From Actinoallomurus oryzae (GTDB lineage Bacteria > Actinomycetota > Actinomycetes > Streptosporangiales > Streptosporangiaceae): a DNA stretch of 64,000 nucleotides. The notes beneath the pieces were generated by a model. It did not search any database and was not told the origin of the DNA. It was given only the letters and a program-made list of their open reading frames with translations. A program made the position numbers and the translations under genes. The stretch's first letter is position 1. Each line of letters begins with the position of its first letter. Shown one piece after another: positions 42,333-53,512 of the stretch. The stretch lies in NCBI RefSeq assembly GCF_039541955.1, contig NZ_BAABHF010000049.1, positions 62,001 through 126,000 on the forward strand, given 5' to 3'.

Positions 42333-43814
42333 TCAGCCCCTTGTCACCTCCGTCCGCCCGGCCGGCTCGCCCACCCGGCTGTGGCCACGGCCGTACAGGA
42401 AGTACACGCCGAAGCCGACGACCATCCAGACCAAGAACCGCAGCCAGGTCTCGACCGGCAGGTTGAGCATGAGGTAACCGCAGGCCACGACGGCGAGGAA
42501 GGGCAGCACCGGCGAGGCGGGCACGCGGAAGGAACGCGGCAGGTCCGGATGGGTGCGCCGCAGGATCACCACGCCGATCGCGACCACCACGAAGGCGAAC
42601 AGCGTGCCGATGTTCACCAGTTCGGCGAGCGCCGAGAGCGGGACGAGGCCGGCGATGAGGGCCACGACGACCCCGATGACGATCGTGATCCGGTACGGGG
42701 TGCCGTACCGGGGGTGGACCTTCCCCAGCCACGGCGGCAGGAGGCCGTCCCGGCTCATCGCGAAGAACACCCGGCTCTGGCCCAGCATGAGGATGAGCAC
42801 GACCGTGGTGAGCCCGGCCAGGGCGCCGACGCTGACGACGGTGGCGAACGCCGGGTGCCCGACGTCCTTGAACGCCTGGGCCAGCGGCGCGTCGACGCTC
42901 AGGTGGCGGTAGTCCCGCATGCCGGTGACGACCAGCGAGACCGCGACGTACAGGGCGGTGCAGACCAGCAGGGAGGCGATGATGCCGATCGGCAGGTCAC
43001 GCTTGGGCCTCTTGGTCTCCTCGGCGGCGGTGGCGACCACGTCGAAGCCGATGAAGGCGAAGAAGACGATCGCGGCCCCGGCGAAGACGCCCGCCCACCC
43101 GTACGTCGACGGGGTGTAGCCGAAGAGCACCTGGATCAGCGGCGCCTTGCCGCCGTGCACCTCGGGCGTGGCCGTCGCCTTCGGCACGAACGGGTGGTAG
43201 TTCACGCCCTTGACGAAGAACAGGCCCGCGACGATGACGAGCAGGACCACGGCGATCTTGACGGCGACGATGACGGCGTTGACGCGCGAGGAGATCTTCA
43301 CGCCGAGGACGAGCAGCGCGGTGACGGCCAGCACGATGAGCATCGCGGGCACGTTGAACGCCGCCTTCTCCCCCACCAGCGAGGCGGGCAGGTGGAGGCC
43401 CATGTCGTCGAGAAGGATCTCGGCATAACCCGACCAGCCCACCGCGACGGTCGCCGCGCCGAGCGCCAGTTCGAGCATGAGGTCCCAGCCGATGATCCAG
43501 GCGGGCAGCTCGCCGATGGTGGCGTAGGAGAAGGTGTACGCCGAGCCGGCCACCGGGACGGTGGAGGCGAACTCCGCGTAGCAGAGCGCGGCGAGCGCGC
43601 AGGCGATGCCGGCCGCCACGAACGACAGCGCCACGGCCGGCCCGGCGTTCTCCTTGGCCACTTTGCCGGTGAGCACGAAGATGCCGGTACCGACGATGAC
43701 GCCGACGCCGAAGACGGTGAGGTCGAGCGCGCTCAGTTCCCGGCGGAGCCGGGATTCCGGCTCGTCGGTCTCGCGGATGGATCGTTCCACCGACTTGGTA
43801 CGGAGAACACTCAT
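42333..43814 (-). CDS. Amino-acid permease (APC superfamily, cationic amino-acid type)
   Basis: 493 residues with about 12-13 membrane helices. The substrate-site loop GVGVIVGTGIFVLTG, AGIACALAALCYAEFASTVPVAGSAYTFSY, GFDVVATAAEETKRPKRDLPIGI and the late LGQSRVFFAMSRDGLLP belong to the CAT branch (YfnA/CAT-like). It probably takes up arginine, lysine or other amino acids. ATG at 43814 has GAGG at good spacing, preferred over the GTG three bases upstream. Confidence 0.9.
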   Translation of the reverse strand: MSVLRTKSVERSIRETDEPESRLRRELSALDLTVFGVGVIVGTGIFVLTGKVAKENAGPAVALSFVAAGIACALAALCYAEFASTVPVAGSAYTFSYATIGELPAWIIGWDLMLELALGAATVAVGWSGYAEILLDDMGLHLPASLVGEKAAFNVPAMLIVLAVTALLVLGVKISSRVNAVIVAVKIAVVLLVIVAGLFFVKGVNYHPFVPKATATPEVHGGKAPLIQVLFGYTPSTYGWAGVFAGAAIVFFAFIGFDVVATAAEETKRPKRDLPIGIIASLLVCTALYVAVSLVVTGMRDYRHLSVDAPLAQAFKDVGHPAFATVVSVGALAGLTTVVLILMLGQSRVFFAMSRDGLLPPWLGKVHPRYGTPYRITIVIGVVVALIAGLVPLSALAELVNIGTLFAFVVVAIGVVILRRTHPDLPRSFRVPASPVLPFLAVVACGYLMLNLPVETWLRFLVWMVVGFGVYFLYGRGHSRVGEPAGRTEVTRG

Positions 43815-43950
43815 CACAGTCCTCGTTCGAAGGGTGACCGTTTGATCACCACGAGAACCGCCGCGAAACGCCGTGGAGCGGGTCTTCCCGCCCGAGTTCG
43901 CTGGTCACGGCGTGTTCCGAGTGCCTCAGGAGCCGGAGAAGGCCGCCGAA

Positions 43951-43997
43951 CCGCCCGGCCGGAGCCGCCGAACCGCCGACCCGCCCGGCCGGAGCCG
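43951..43997. repeat. Direct repeat, 17 bp with 30-bp period
   Basis: CCGCCCGGCCGGAGCCG occurs at 43951-43967 and 43981-43997 in the dxs/permease intergenic region, with CCGCCGAACCG-type sequence between. It may form GC-rich structure after dxs; no gene is encoded. Confidence 0.5.
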
Positions 43998-44015
43998 GCG
44001 GGCCGACGGCGGTCG

Positions 44016-45908
44016 TCACTCGGTGGGTTCGAGGACCGAGTCGCGGGCGATGGCGGCGGTGATGTCGCGGGCCAGCCCCTGGGGGGTCAGGCCGATGTCG
44101 GTGAGGATCTGCGCGCGCTTGGCGTGGTCGAGGAACCGCTGCGGGATGCCGAACGTGCGAACCGGCACGTCGACGTCGCCGTCGCGGAGCAGCCGCGCCA
44201 CCGCGTCACCGACCCCGCCGACCCGGACGTTGTCCTCGACGACCGCGACGAGGCGGTGTTCGGCGGCCAGGCCGACGAGCTTCTCGTCGAGCGGCTTGAC
44301 CCAGCGGGGGTCGACGACCGTCACCCCGATGCCGTGCGCGCCGATCAGCTTGGCCGCCTCCACGGCGGTGCCCGCCATGGCGCCGACGGCCACCAGCAGC
44401 ACGTCGCTGTCCTCCGAACGCGACAGCACGTCGACGCCGCCGGTGCGCTCGATCGCCGGGACGTCGTCGCCGGCGGGGCCCTTGGGGAAGCGCACGACCG
44501 TCGGGCCGTCGGTGACCTCGACCGCCTCACGGAGCTGCTCGGTGAGCCGGGCGCCGTCGCGCGGAGCGGCGATCCGCAGGCCCGGCACGACCTGCAGGAT
44601 CGACATGTCCCACATGCCGTTGTGGCTCGGCCCGTCGTCGCCGGTGACGCCCGCGCGGTCGAGCACGACGGTGACGGGCAGCCTGTGCAGCGCGACGTCC
44701 ATCAGCAGCTGGTCGAAGGCCCGGTTGAGGAACGTGGAGTACACCGCGACGACCGGGTGCATGCCGCCGAACGCCAGACCCGCCGCCGAGGTCACGGCGT
44801 GCTGCTCGGCGATGCCGACGTCGTAGGTGCGCTCGGGGTAGACCTCGGCGAAGGCCGCCAGGCCGGTCGGGTGCAGCATCGCCGCGGTGATGGCGACGAT
44901 GTCGGGCCGCTCCGCGCCGAGCCGGACCATCTCGTCGCTGAAGACCTTGGTCCAGCTCGGGCCGCCGCTCTTGGCGAGCTTGCGGCCGGTGGCCGGGTCG
45001 AACAGCCCCGGAGAGTGGAAGTGCTCCTCGTCGTCGTTCTCGGCGGGCGCGTAGCCGTAGCCCTTGCGCGTGATGCAGTGCACGATGACCGGGCCGCCGA
45101 ACGCCTTGGCCTTGCGGAGCGCGTGCTCGACGGCGGCCTCGTCGTGGCCGTCGATCGGCCCGACGTATTTCAGGCCGAGGTCCTCGAACATCGCCTGCGG
45201 CTGCAGGATGTCCTTGATGCCCTTCTTGATGCCGTGCAGGGCGTCGTACGCCATGCCGCCCACGACCGGGGCCTTCGGCACGGTGCGCTTGATCAGGTCG
45301 AGCGCGTGCTCGTAGCCGCGGGTCATGCGCAGGTCGGCGAGGTGGCTCGCCAGGCCGCCGATGGTCGGGGAGTAGGAGCGGCCGTTGTCGTTGACGACGA
45401 TGACGACCCGCCGGTCCTTGCCCGCGGCGATGTTGTTGAGCGCCTCCCAGGCCATGCCGCCGGTGAGCGCGCCGTCGCCGATGAACGGCACCACGAACCG
45501 GTCGCCCTCGCCGCGCAGCTGGAACGCCTTGGCGATGCCGTCGGCGTAGGACAGGGCGGTCGAGGCGTGGGAGTTCTCGATGACGTCGTGCTCGGACTCG
45601 GCCTGGCTCGGGTAGCCGGACAGGCCGCCGCGCCGGCGCAGGCCGTCGAAGTCGTGGCGTCCGGTGAGCAGCTTGTGGACGTACGCCTGGTGGCCGGTGT
45701 CGAAGAGGATCCGGTCGCGCGGCGAGTCGAAGACCCGGTGCAGGGCGATGGTCAGCTCCACCGCCCCGAGGTTGGGCCCGAGGTGACCGCCGTTCGTCGA
45801 CACGACGGAGACGAGGACGTCACGGATCTCGCCTGCGAGCTGGGCGAGCTGTTCCGGCTCCAGGCGCTTGAGGTCTTCGGGCCGTTCAATCGACTCAAGT
45901 AGGGTCAC
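44016..45908 (-). CDS. dxs: 1-deoxy-D-xylulose-5-phosphate synthase
   Basis: 630 residues. Thiamine-diphosphate site VVPFIGDGALTGGMAWEALNN and VIVVNDNGRSYSPT; N-terminal GHLGPNLGAVELTIALH and DTGHQAYVHK; transketolase-type AEQHAVTSAAGLAFGGMHPV. It condenses pyruvate and glyceraldehyde 3-phosphate for the MEP isoprenoid pathway and thiamine/pyridoxal synthesis. GTG at 45908 is preferred: GAGGAG lies nine bases upstream and the protein starts with the usual TLLESI; an ATG at 45917 abuts that same GAGGAG too closely. Divergent from idi. Confidence 0.93.
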   Translation of the reverse strand: MTLLESIERPEDLKRLEPEQLAQLAGEIRDVLVSVVSTNGGHLGPNLGAVELTIALHRVFDSPRDRILFDTGHQAYVHKLLTGRHDFDGLRRRGGLSGYPSQAESEHDVIENSHASTALSYADGIAKAFQLRGEGDRFVVPFIGDGALTGGMAWEALNNIAAGKDRRVVIVVNDNGRSYSPTIGGLASHLADLRMTRGYEHALDLIKRTVPKAPVVGGMAYDALHGIKKGIKDILQPQAMFEDLGLKYVGPIDGHDEAAVEHALRKAKAFGGPVIVHCITRKGYGYAPAENDDEEHFHSPGLFDPATGRKLAKSGGPSWTKVFSDEMVRLGAERPDIVAITAAMLHPTGLAAFAEVYPERTYDVGIAEQHAVTSAAGLAFGGMHPVVAVYSTFLNRAFDQLLMDVALHRLPVTVVLDRAGVTGDDGPSHNGMWDMSILQVVPGLRIAAPRDGARLTEQLREAVEVTDGPTVVRFPKGPAGDDVPAIERTGGVDVLSRSEDSDVLLVAVGAMAGTAVEAAKLIGAHGIGVTVVDPRWVKPLDEKLVGLAAEHRLVAVVEDNVRVGGVGDAVARLLRDGDVDVPVRTFGIPQRFLDHAKRAQILTDIGLTPQGLARDITAAIARDSVLEPTE

Positions 45909-46017
45909 CCGGGTCATCTCCTCGTGTTTCTGCGGATGCCGATTTTAATGGTGCTGCCAACCGGTGGGACGCGGGCGGTCCCGGGCGAAGTTCGTGTAGC
46001 GCGCCGTAACGATCGGA

Positions 46018-46023
46018 TATAAA
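46018..46023 (+). promoter_or_regulatory. -10 box for idi; probable leaderless message
   Basis: TATAAA ends seven bases before the idi ATG at 46031, so the predicted transcription start coincides with the start codon. No ribosome-binding site is present. The -35 region is weak (TGTAGC near 45995). Confidence 0.5.
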
Positions 46024-46030
46024 GAACGGG

Positions 46031-46621
46031 ATGAGCGAACAGAGAGTGACGACAGACGAACTGATCGTGCTGCTCGACGCCGAGGGGCGGGCGGCCGGCA
46101 CGGCGCCCAAGGCGCCCAGCCACCACGAGAGCACGCCCCTGCACCTGGCCTTCTCCTGTTATCTCACGGACGGCGCGGGGCGAGTCCTGATCACTCAGCG
46201 GGCGCACGACAAGACGTCGTTCCCCTCGGTGTGGACCAACAGCTGCTGCGGCCACCCGGCGCCCGGCGAGAGCCTCCGCGAGGCGGTGCGCCGGCGCGTG
46301 GCGACCGAGCTGGGCCTGCAGGCCGAGGCGCTCACGCTCGTGCTGCCGGAGTTTCGCTACCGCGCGACGGCGGCGAACGGCCTCGTCGAGAACGAGCTGT
46401 GCCCGGTGGTCCGCGCGACCGCGACCGGCGAGCTGCGGCCGCACCCGGACGAGGTCGAGGCGGCCGACTGGCGCGACTGGGACGCCTGCGTGGCTCTCGC
46501 CGGTCACCCGTCGGCCTCCCCGTGGTTCCGCTCGCAGATGGAACGGCTCGCGCCGCTCGGCGCTCCGGCGGACTGGCCCGCCGCGCACCCGTCGCTACTG
46601 CCGCCCGCCATCACGTGGTGA
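46031..46621 (+). CDS. idi: Isopentenyl-diphosphate delta-isomerase, type 1
   Basis: 196 residues of the Nudix-fold type I enzyme. The catalytic Cys is in VWTNSCCGHPAPGES, the catalytic Glu in GLVENELCPVV, and the metal ligands include the His in LHLAFSCYL. It interconverts IPP and DMAPP. The divergent dxs gene belongs to the same pathway. A -10 box directly before the ATG suggests leaderless translation. It converges on mug with an 11-base overlap. Confidence 0.93.
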   Translation: MSEQRVTTDELIVLLDAEGRAAGTAPKAPSHHESTPLHLAFSCYLTDGAGRVLITQRAHDKTSFPSVWTNSCCGHPAPGESLREAVRRRVATELGLQAEALTLVLPEFRYRATAANGLVENELCPVVRATATGELRPHPDEVEAADWRDWDACVALAGHPSASPWFRSQMERLAPLGAPADWPAAHPSLLPPAITW

Positions 46622-47174
46622 CCGGCTCGTCGGCGGCCGCCGTGCGCAGGGTGCGAAACTCCGCGGCGAGGGTGTCGACGGTGTAGTGGGCGTTCAGCCC
46701 GGACGGGTTGGGCAGGATCCACAGGCGCGCACCGCCGAGCGTACGGCTCTGCGGGCCGATGCGGGCCGACCGGTCGCCGAAGGCCGTGCGGTAGGCGGTC
46801 ACGCCGAGGATCGCCACCGCCCGCGGCGCATGACGCTCCGCGAACGCCTCGAGCAGCGCCCCGCCCTCGGCCAGCTCGTCCGCCGTCAGCTCGGCCGCCT
46901 GCGCGGTGGCCCGCGCGGCGAGATTGGTGATGCCCAGGCCGTAGGAGGGCAGCAGGTGCTGCTCGGGCGGCGCCAGGAGCCGGTCGGTGAAGCCGGAGCG
47001 GTGCAGCGCCGGCCAGAACCGGTTGCCCGGCCGGGCGAAGTGGAACCCGGTCGCGGCGGAGTAGAGCCCGGGGTTGATGCCGCAGAGCAGCACGCCGCCG
47101 CGGGGCGGCACGACGTCGGGGATCGTGCGGTCCTTCGCGGCCGCGAGCTCGGCGGCGGTCGGTCGAGACGTCAT
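46611..47174 (-). CDS. mug: Mismatch-specific uracil-DNA glycosylase (Mug/TDG)
   Basis: 187 residues. Motif A, GVLLCGINPGLYSAATGFHFARPGNRFW, and motif B, ILPNPSGLNAHYT, are those of the Mug/thymine-DNA glycosylase family, which removes U or ethenocytosine mispaired with G. The Asn in GINPG is the catalytic position. ATG at 47174 is the normal start. Tail overlap with idi. A 7-bp inverted repeat (CACGGTA...TACCGTG, 47236-47259) lies upstream and could be a control site. Confidence 0.88.
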   Translation of the reverse strand: MTSRPTAAELAAAKDRTIPDVVPPRGGVLLCGINPGLYSAATGFHFARPGNRFWPALHRSGFTDRLLAPPEQHLLPSYGLGITNLAARATAQAAELTADELAEGGALLEAFAERHAPRAVAILGVTAYRTAFGDRSARIGPQSRTLGGARLWILPNPSGLNAHYTVDTLAAEFRTLRTAAADEPVTT

Positions 47175-47235
47175 TGACGAACGGTATCCCGGCGGGCGCG
47201 CGGCGCGGTGACCTGACCATGGATCATATATTACT

Positions 47236-47259
47236 CACGGTAGTGACGGTTTTACCGTG
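47236..47259. promoter_or_regulatory. Inverted repeat upstream of mug
   Basis: CACGGTA (47236-47242) and TACCGTG (47253-47259) in an AT-richer patch between the mug start and the aconitase terminator. It could be an operator for mug; no known consensus is matched. Confidence 0.3.
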
Positions 47260-47269
47260 CGCACGCTAG

Positions 47270-47294
47270 GGGCCGCCTCGCGCGGAGGCGGCCC
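47270..47294 (-). terminator. Terminator hairpin after aconitase
   Basis: Perfect 10-bp arms GGGCCGCCTC and GAGGCGGCCC with a five-base loop, 66 bases past the aconitase stop codon on the minus strand. Confidence 0.7.
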
Positions 47295-47360
47295 GTCGCA
47301 CGTGCGTCACCCTGGACTGCGAGCCCCTGGACGCCCGCCCGTGACCGCGTGCCGTCCTTC

Positions 47361-50132
<2,772 letters not shown>

Positions 50133-50290
50133 GTCGTCTCCTCCTCATGCGCGCTCGCCGCGGGATCCCCCCTTGTGGCGAGCGCGGGGCGGTGGTCTAC
50201 GTCCCGAATTTTGCCGCAACGGGGCACGACGGCGAGAACTGAGGCTCACCTAACTTCCCGTGCGATTTTCTCTCGACGTCAAGGTACCAC

Positions 50291-50353
50291 AGGTATCTCG
50301 ACATCGAGGTACCTGCCGTAGGGTGTTGACAACGAACTCTTTCGATATATCGT
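50291..50353 (+). promoter_or_regulatory. padR promoter with two palindromic operators
   Basis: TTGACA (50326-50331), 16 bp, TATCGT (50348-50353) form a good promoter. Upstream lies AGGTATCTCGA-CA-TCGAGGTACCT (50291-50314), an 11-bp inverted repeat with one mismatch, and CGATATATCG (50343-50352) is a perfect palindrome on the -10 box. Both contain TATC/CGA half-sites, so autorepression by the PadR protein is likely. Confidence 0.65.
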
Positions 50354-50403
50354 TAGCGTATCGAGAGAGGTCGAAGAGCGATCTCAGAAGGGAGTGCAGA
50401 ATC

Positions 50404-50991
50404 ATGCACGCGACATTCGACGCATCACGCAGACAGCGGGGCGGCCGCCGCGGCGGCTTCGACCGGCGAGGCGGTTTCCCCGGTCCGTTCGGCCGGTTCG
50501 GTGGTCCGTTCGGCGGTCCCCCGCCCTGGGCGGACCGCCGAGGCAAGGCACGGCGCGGAAACGTGCGGGCGGCGATCCTGGCGCTGCTCGCCGAGGAGCC
50601 CCGCAACGGCTACCAGCTCATCCAGGAGATCGAGGAGCGCAGCGGCGGCGAGTGGCGGCCGAGCCCCGGCGCCGTCTACCCCGCGCTCCAGCAGCTCACC
50701 GACGAGGGGCTGATCGAGGCCGAGGAGCAGGAGGGCCGCCGCGTGTTCCGCCTGTCCGACGGCGGACGGGCGTACGTGGAGGCCCACCCGGACGAGGTGA
50801 ACGCCCCCTGGGAGGCGATGACCTCCGACGTGCGCGACGACGTGCGCGACCTGCTCACGACCGCCGCCAAGACCGGCTCGGCCGTCATGCAGATCGTCCA
50901 CACCGGCGACGAGAACCAGGTGGCCGAGGCCAGGCAGATCCTGACCGAGACGCGGCGCCGGCTGTACCGGCTGCTCGCCGACGACGAGTGA
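50404..50991 (+). CDS. PadR-family transcriptional regulator
   Basis: 195 residues. A Gly/Arg/Phe-rich N-terminal tail (about 1-55, FDRRGGFPGPFGRFGGPFGG) precedes the PadR winged helix: VRAAILALLAEEPRNGYQLIQEIEER, GEWRPSPGAVYPALQQLTDEGLIEAEEQEGRRVFRLSDGGRAYV. A C-terminal helix (VAEARQILTETRRRLYRLL) serves dimerisation. ATG at 50404 has AAGGGAG upstream; an upstream in-frame start reads through the promoter and is rejected. It is followed by a DUF1707 gene after 13 bases, the usual pair in this phylum. Confidence 0.9.
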   Translation: MHATFDASRRQRGGRRGGFDRRGGFPGPFGRFGGPFGGPPPWADRRGKARRGNVRAAILALLAEEPRNGYQLIQEIEERSGGEWRPSPGAVYPALQQLTDEGLIEAEEQEGRRVFRLSDGGRAYVEAHPDEVNAPWEAMTSDVRDDVRDLLTTAAKTGSAVMQIVHTGDENQVAEARQILTETRRRLYRLLADDE

Positions 50992-51004
50992 GGCTCGAGA
51001 CGAG

Positions 51005-51643
51005 ATGAGCGCCGAGCAGCTCCGCGTCGGTGACGCGGAACGCGACGAGGTGACCACGGCCCTGCACGAGCACTTCGCGCAGGGCCGGCTCACCCGCGAG
51101 GAACTGGACGAACGCCTGACCGCGGCCCTGTCCGCCCGGACCGTCGGCGACCTGCGGGAGATCACCCGCGACCTGCCCGGCGCCCTGGCCGCCACCGAAC
51201 GCCCCGCGGGACCGCGCGGCCGGGGACCGTGGGAGATGGGCACGGCGTACTGGGGCCGGGGCCCGCTCATGGCACCGTGGCCGCGCGGCGGCGGGGGCCC
51301 GCACGGCCGGGGACATCTCGCCCGGACCTCCGATGATGATGAGGAGGACGTCCCCTGGGCGGTGGGCGCCGGGCTTCCGGTGAGCCGCCGGGGACCGGCC
51401 CGGGCGCGGCAGGGGTGGGCGGCGTACGGCGGGTGGGGGCCCGCCTGGAGCGGCTGGGGGCCGCCGCGCGGCCGGCCCTTCGGCCCGCTGCTGCTCGTCG
51501 CCCTGATCGTCGCCGCCGTCACCGGCGGCTGGTGGGTGCTCCTCCCCCTGCTGGCCTGCCTGTGGCTCGCGGTCGCGGTCAGGGGAGCGGTCGCGGTCAG
51601 GGGAGTCCGCCACGCCCGCCGCCACCTGAGCGCCCGGCGTTAG
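51005..51643 (+). CDS. DUF1707 domain membrane protein
   Basis: 212 residues. N-terminal DUF1707 (SHOCT-like) domain: QLRVGDAERDEVTTALHEHFAQGRLTREELDERLTAALSARTVGDL. A long Gly/Pro/Trp-rich middle follows, then two adjacent hydrophobic helices (PLLLVALIVAAVTGGWWVLLPLLACLWLAVAV) and a basic end. The family has no established function; members often sit beside PadR regulators, as here, and are probably co-transcribed with them. Confidence 0.85.
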   Translation: MSAEQLRVGDAERDEVTTALHEHFAQGRLTREELDERLTAALSARTVGDLREITRDLPGALAATERPAGPRGRGPWEMGTAYWGRGPLMAPWPRGGGGPHGRGHLARTSDDDEEDVPWAVGAGLPVSRRGPARARQGWAAYGGWGPAWSGWGPPRGRPFGPLLLVALIVAAVTGGWWVLLPLLACLWLAVAVRGAVAVRGVRHARRHLSARR

Positions 51644-51685
51644 GGTCTGCCTCGAAGCCCCGCTGTGAGACGGACCCCGGGACGA

Positions 51686-52300
51686 TCAGGCCTCCAGAAG
51701 GGTGGTGAGCCTGCGGACGGCGCGGTCGAGGTTCGGGTCGGTGGTGTCCGGCGCCAGGGCGCGAGCGTCCCCCGGCGGCACCCAGCCGATCCCGGCGAAC
51801 TCGCGCGTGTCATAACGGGTGATCTCCTCGGCTCCCGCCTGGACGGCGTACCAGAGAGAGACGTCCGTGTGGCTGCCGGCGCCGCGGGTTCGTGCCACGG
51901 AGACGAAGAACGGCGTCCGGCCGGTGGGCTCCAGCGGGATCGCCTCGGCGAACAGCTCCTCCCGGCACTCTCGGACGACCGTCGCCCACGGATCGCGGTC
52001 GGCCGGCTCGACATGCCCGCCCGGCGGCAGCCGCAGTCCCGCGCCCCGGTGGTCGGTCAGCAGGAGACGGCCCGTACGCGGGTCGACGACGGTGAAGTAC
52101 GCGACCAGGTGGACGGCCGGCACGTCCGGCTTGCGGACCCGGTAGAGCGGGGCGCCGCCGACCGCCCAGTCCCGTGCGTACCGGCGGTGCGCGGCCTCGA
52201 TGCCGTCGGCGGGGCGGAGCCCGTCGAGCAGGCCCACGAGACCGGTCCTCGGGTCCGGCCCCGCCGGCTCGTATGGGATGGGCGGAGGCTCAGGCGGCAT
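51686..52300 (-). CDS. NUDIX hydrolase
   Basis: 204 residues. The Nudix helix is in LRLPPGGHVEPADRDPWATV followed by RECREELFAEA; the RE...EE residues are present though the spacing to the first Glu is slightly off the standard box. Flanking strands LVAYFTVVDPRTGRLLLTDHRG and IGWVPPGD support the fold. It hydrolyses some nucleoside-diphosphate-linked compound. Its ATG overlaps the ROK stop by 11 bases, placing it at the end of the xylose-type operon. Confidence 0.85.
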   Translation of the reverse strand: MPPEPPPIPYEPAGPDPRTGLVGLLDGLRPADGIEAAHRRYARDWAVGGAPLYRVRKPDVPAVHLVAYFTVVDPRTGRLLLTDHRGAGLRLPPGGHVEPADRDPWATVVRECREELFAEAIPLEPTGRTPFFVSVARTRGAGSHTDVSLWYAVQAGAEEITRYDTREFAGIGWVPPGDARALAPDTTDPNLDRAVRRLTTLLEA

Positions 52301-53495
52301 GACGGGAGAGCGTACCGATCGGGTCCTCGAGGAGGGGCTCGAAGGCCAGTTCGGCGGCGCCGACGATCTGGGCGTCGGGGCCCAGCGCCGAGGCGGCCAG
52401 GCGCACCTGCTCGCGCGGCGCCACGAGCGAGGACCGCGAGGCCGCGTCCGCCACGATCTCCGCGGTCGCCTCGTACAGCTCGCCGAGCGGGCCGCCGAGG
52501 ATGACGATGTCGGGGTTGAAGGTGTTCACGAGCATGCCGACGCCGACGCCGAGCCAGCGCGCGACGCGGGCGGCGGCGTCCATGTACTCACGCTCCCCCG
52601 CGGCGGCTCTGGCCAGCACGTCGCGGTAGGCGTCCATGCCGCTGCCCGGCTCCCGGCCCGCCTCCCGCAGCAGCGCGTCCGCGCCGACCTCGGTCTCCAG
52701 GCATCCGGTCGCGCCGCATCGGCAGGGCCGGCCGTCGGGGTTCACCCGGAGATGGCCGATCTCTCCCGCGTACCCGCCTCGGCCGCGCAGGGGGCGCCCG
52801 CCGACGAGGATGCCGCCGCCGATGCCGATCTCGCCGGACATCACGACGACGTGCTCGTACCCGGCCGCCACGCCGCGCCAGTGCTCGGCGAGGGCGCCCA
52901 GGTCGGCGTCGTTGGCGATCACGGCCGGCAGGTCCAGCCGCTCCCCCAGCCGGGCGCCGAACGGCACGTCGGTCCAGCCGAGGTTCGGCGCGAACCGGAG
53001 CAGGCCGTCCTCGTGCCGGACCACGCCCGGCACGGACAGCCCGACCCCCACGCACCGGGCGCCGGACGGGGCCGCCCGGCGCAACCGGTCACACGTGCCC
53101 GCGATCGCGTCGACGGTGACGTCCAGGTCGCTCCAGTCGCGCTCGGGCTCCACGTCGACGCGGTCGAGCACGTCACCGCCGAGCCCGACCCTCGCCACGA
53201 CCAGGTGCCGTACGCCCAGGTCGACCGCCAGGACGTACACGCCCTCCGGAGAGGGCACCACCTCCAGCGACGGGCGGCCGGCCCGTCCCTGGGCGCTCGC
53301 TGAGCGCTGCAGGACGAGCCCGGCCTCCGTCAGCTCGGCGACCAGGTCGCCGATGGTGCTCCGGTTCAGCCCCATCTCCGCGGTGAGCAGTGCGCGCGAC
53401 CGGTGACCGTGCCGGTGCACCTCGGTGAGGATCGTGCCGAGGTTGTGCCGGCGTACGTCGTCCTGGGTCGACCCGCGGATGCGTCGACGCGTCAC
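52290..53495 (-). CDS. xylR: ROK-family transcriptional regulator (XylR-like)
   Basis: 401 residues. An N-terminal winged helix (RRHNLGTILTEVHRHGHRSR, LNRSTIGDLVAELTEAGLV) precedes the ROK sugar-kinase-like domain: VLAVDLGVRHLVVARVG, VIANDADLGALAEHWRG, GGRPLRGRGGYAGEIGHLRV, and the zinc-binding CRCGATGCLETEVGADALL. GTG at 53495 lies 17 bases after the permease stop, so it is co-transcribed with the transporter. It most likely represses the operon and is released by xylose or a related sugar. Confidence 0.88.
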   Translation of the reverse strand: MTRRRIRGSTQDDVRRHNLGTILTEVHRHGHRSRALLTAEMGLNRSTIGDLVAELTEAGLVLQRSASAQGRAGRPSLEVVPSPEGVYVLAVDLGVRHLVVARVGLGGDVLDRVDVEPERDWSDLDVTVDAIAGTCDRLRRAAPSGARCVGVGLSVPGVVRHEDGLLRFAPNLGWTDVPFGARLGERLDLPAVIANDADLGALAEHWRGVAAGYEHVVVMSGEIGIGGGILVGGRPLRGRGGYAGEIGHLRVNPDGRPCRCGATGCLETEVGADALLREAGREPGSGMDAYRDVLARAAAGEREYMDAAARVARWLGVGVGMLVNTFNPDIVILGGPLGELYEATAEIVADAASRSSLVAPREQVRLAASALGPDAQIVGAAELAFEPLLEDPIGTLSRHAA

Positions 53496-53512
53496 GGGAT
53501 CGCTTCCGGGGT

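Noticed and set aside
43951..43997. Possible CRISPR-like repeat
   Set aside because: Only two copies with a 13-base gap, GC-rich and non-palindromic; not a CRISPR array.
42273..45902. A 1209-codon open frame on the plus strand
   Set aside because: It is antisense to the amino-acid permease and dxs, is rich in Arg/His/Asp/Gly repeats, and shows no family motif: a GC-rich shadow frame.
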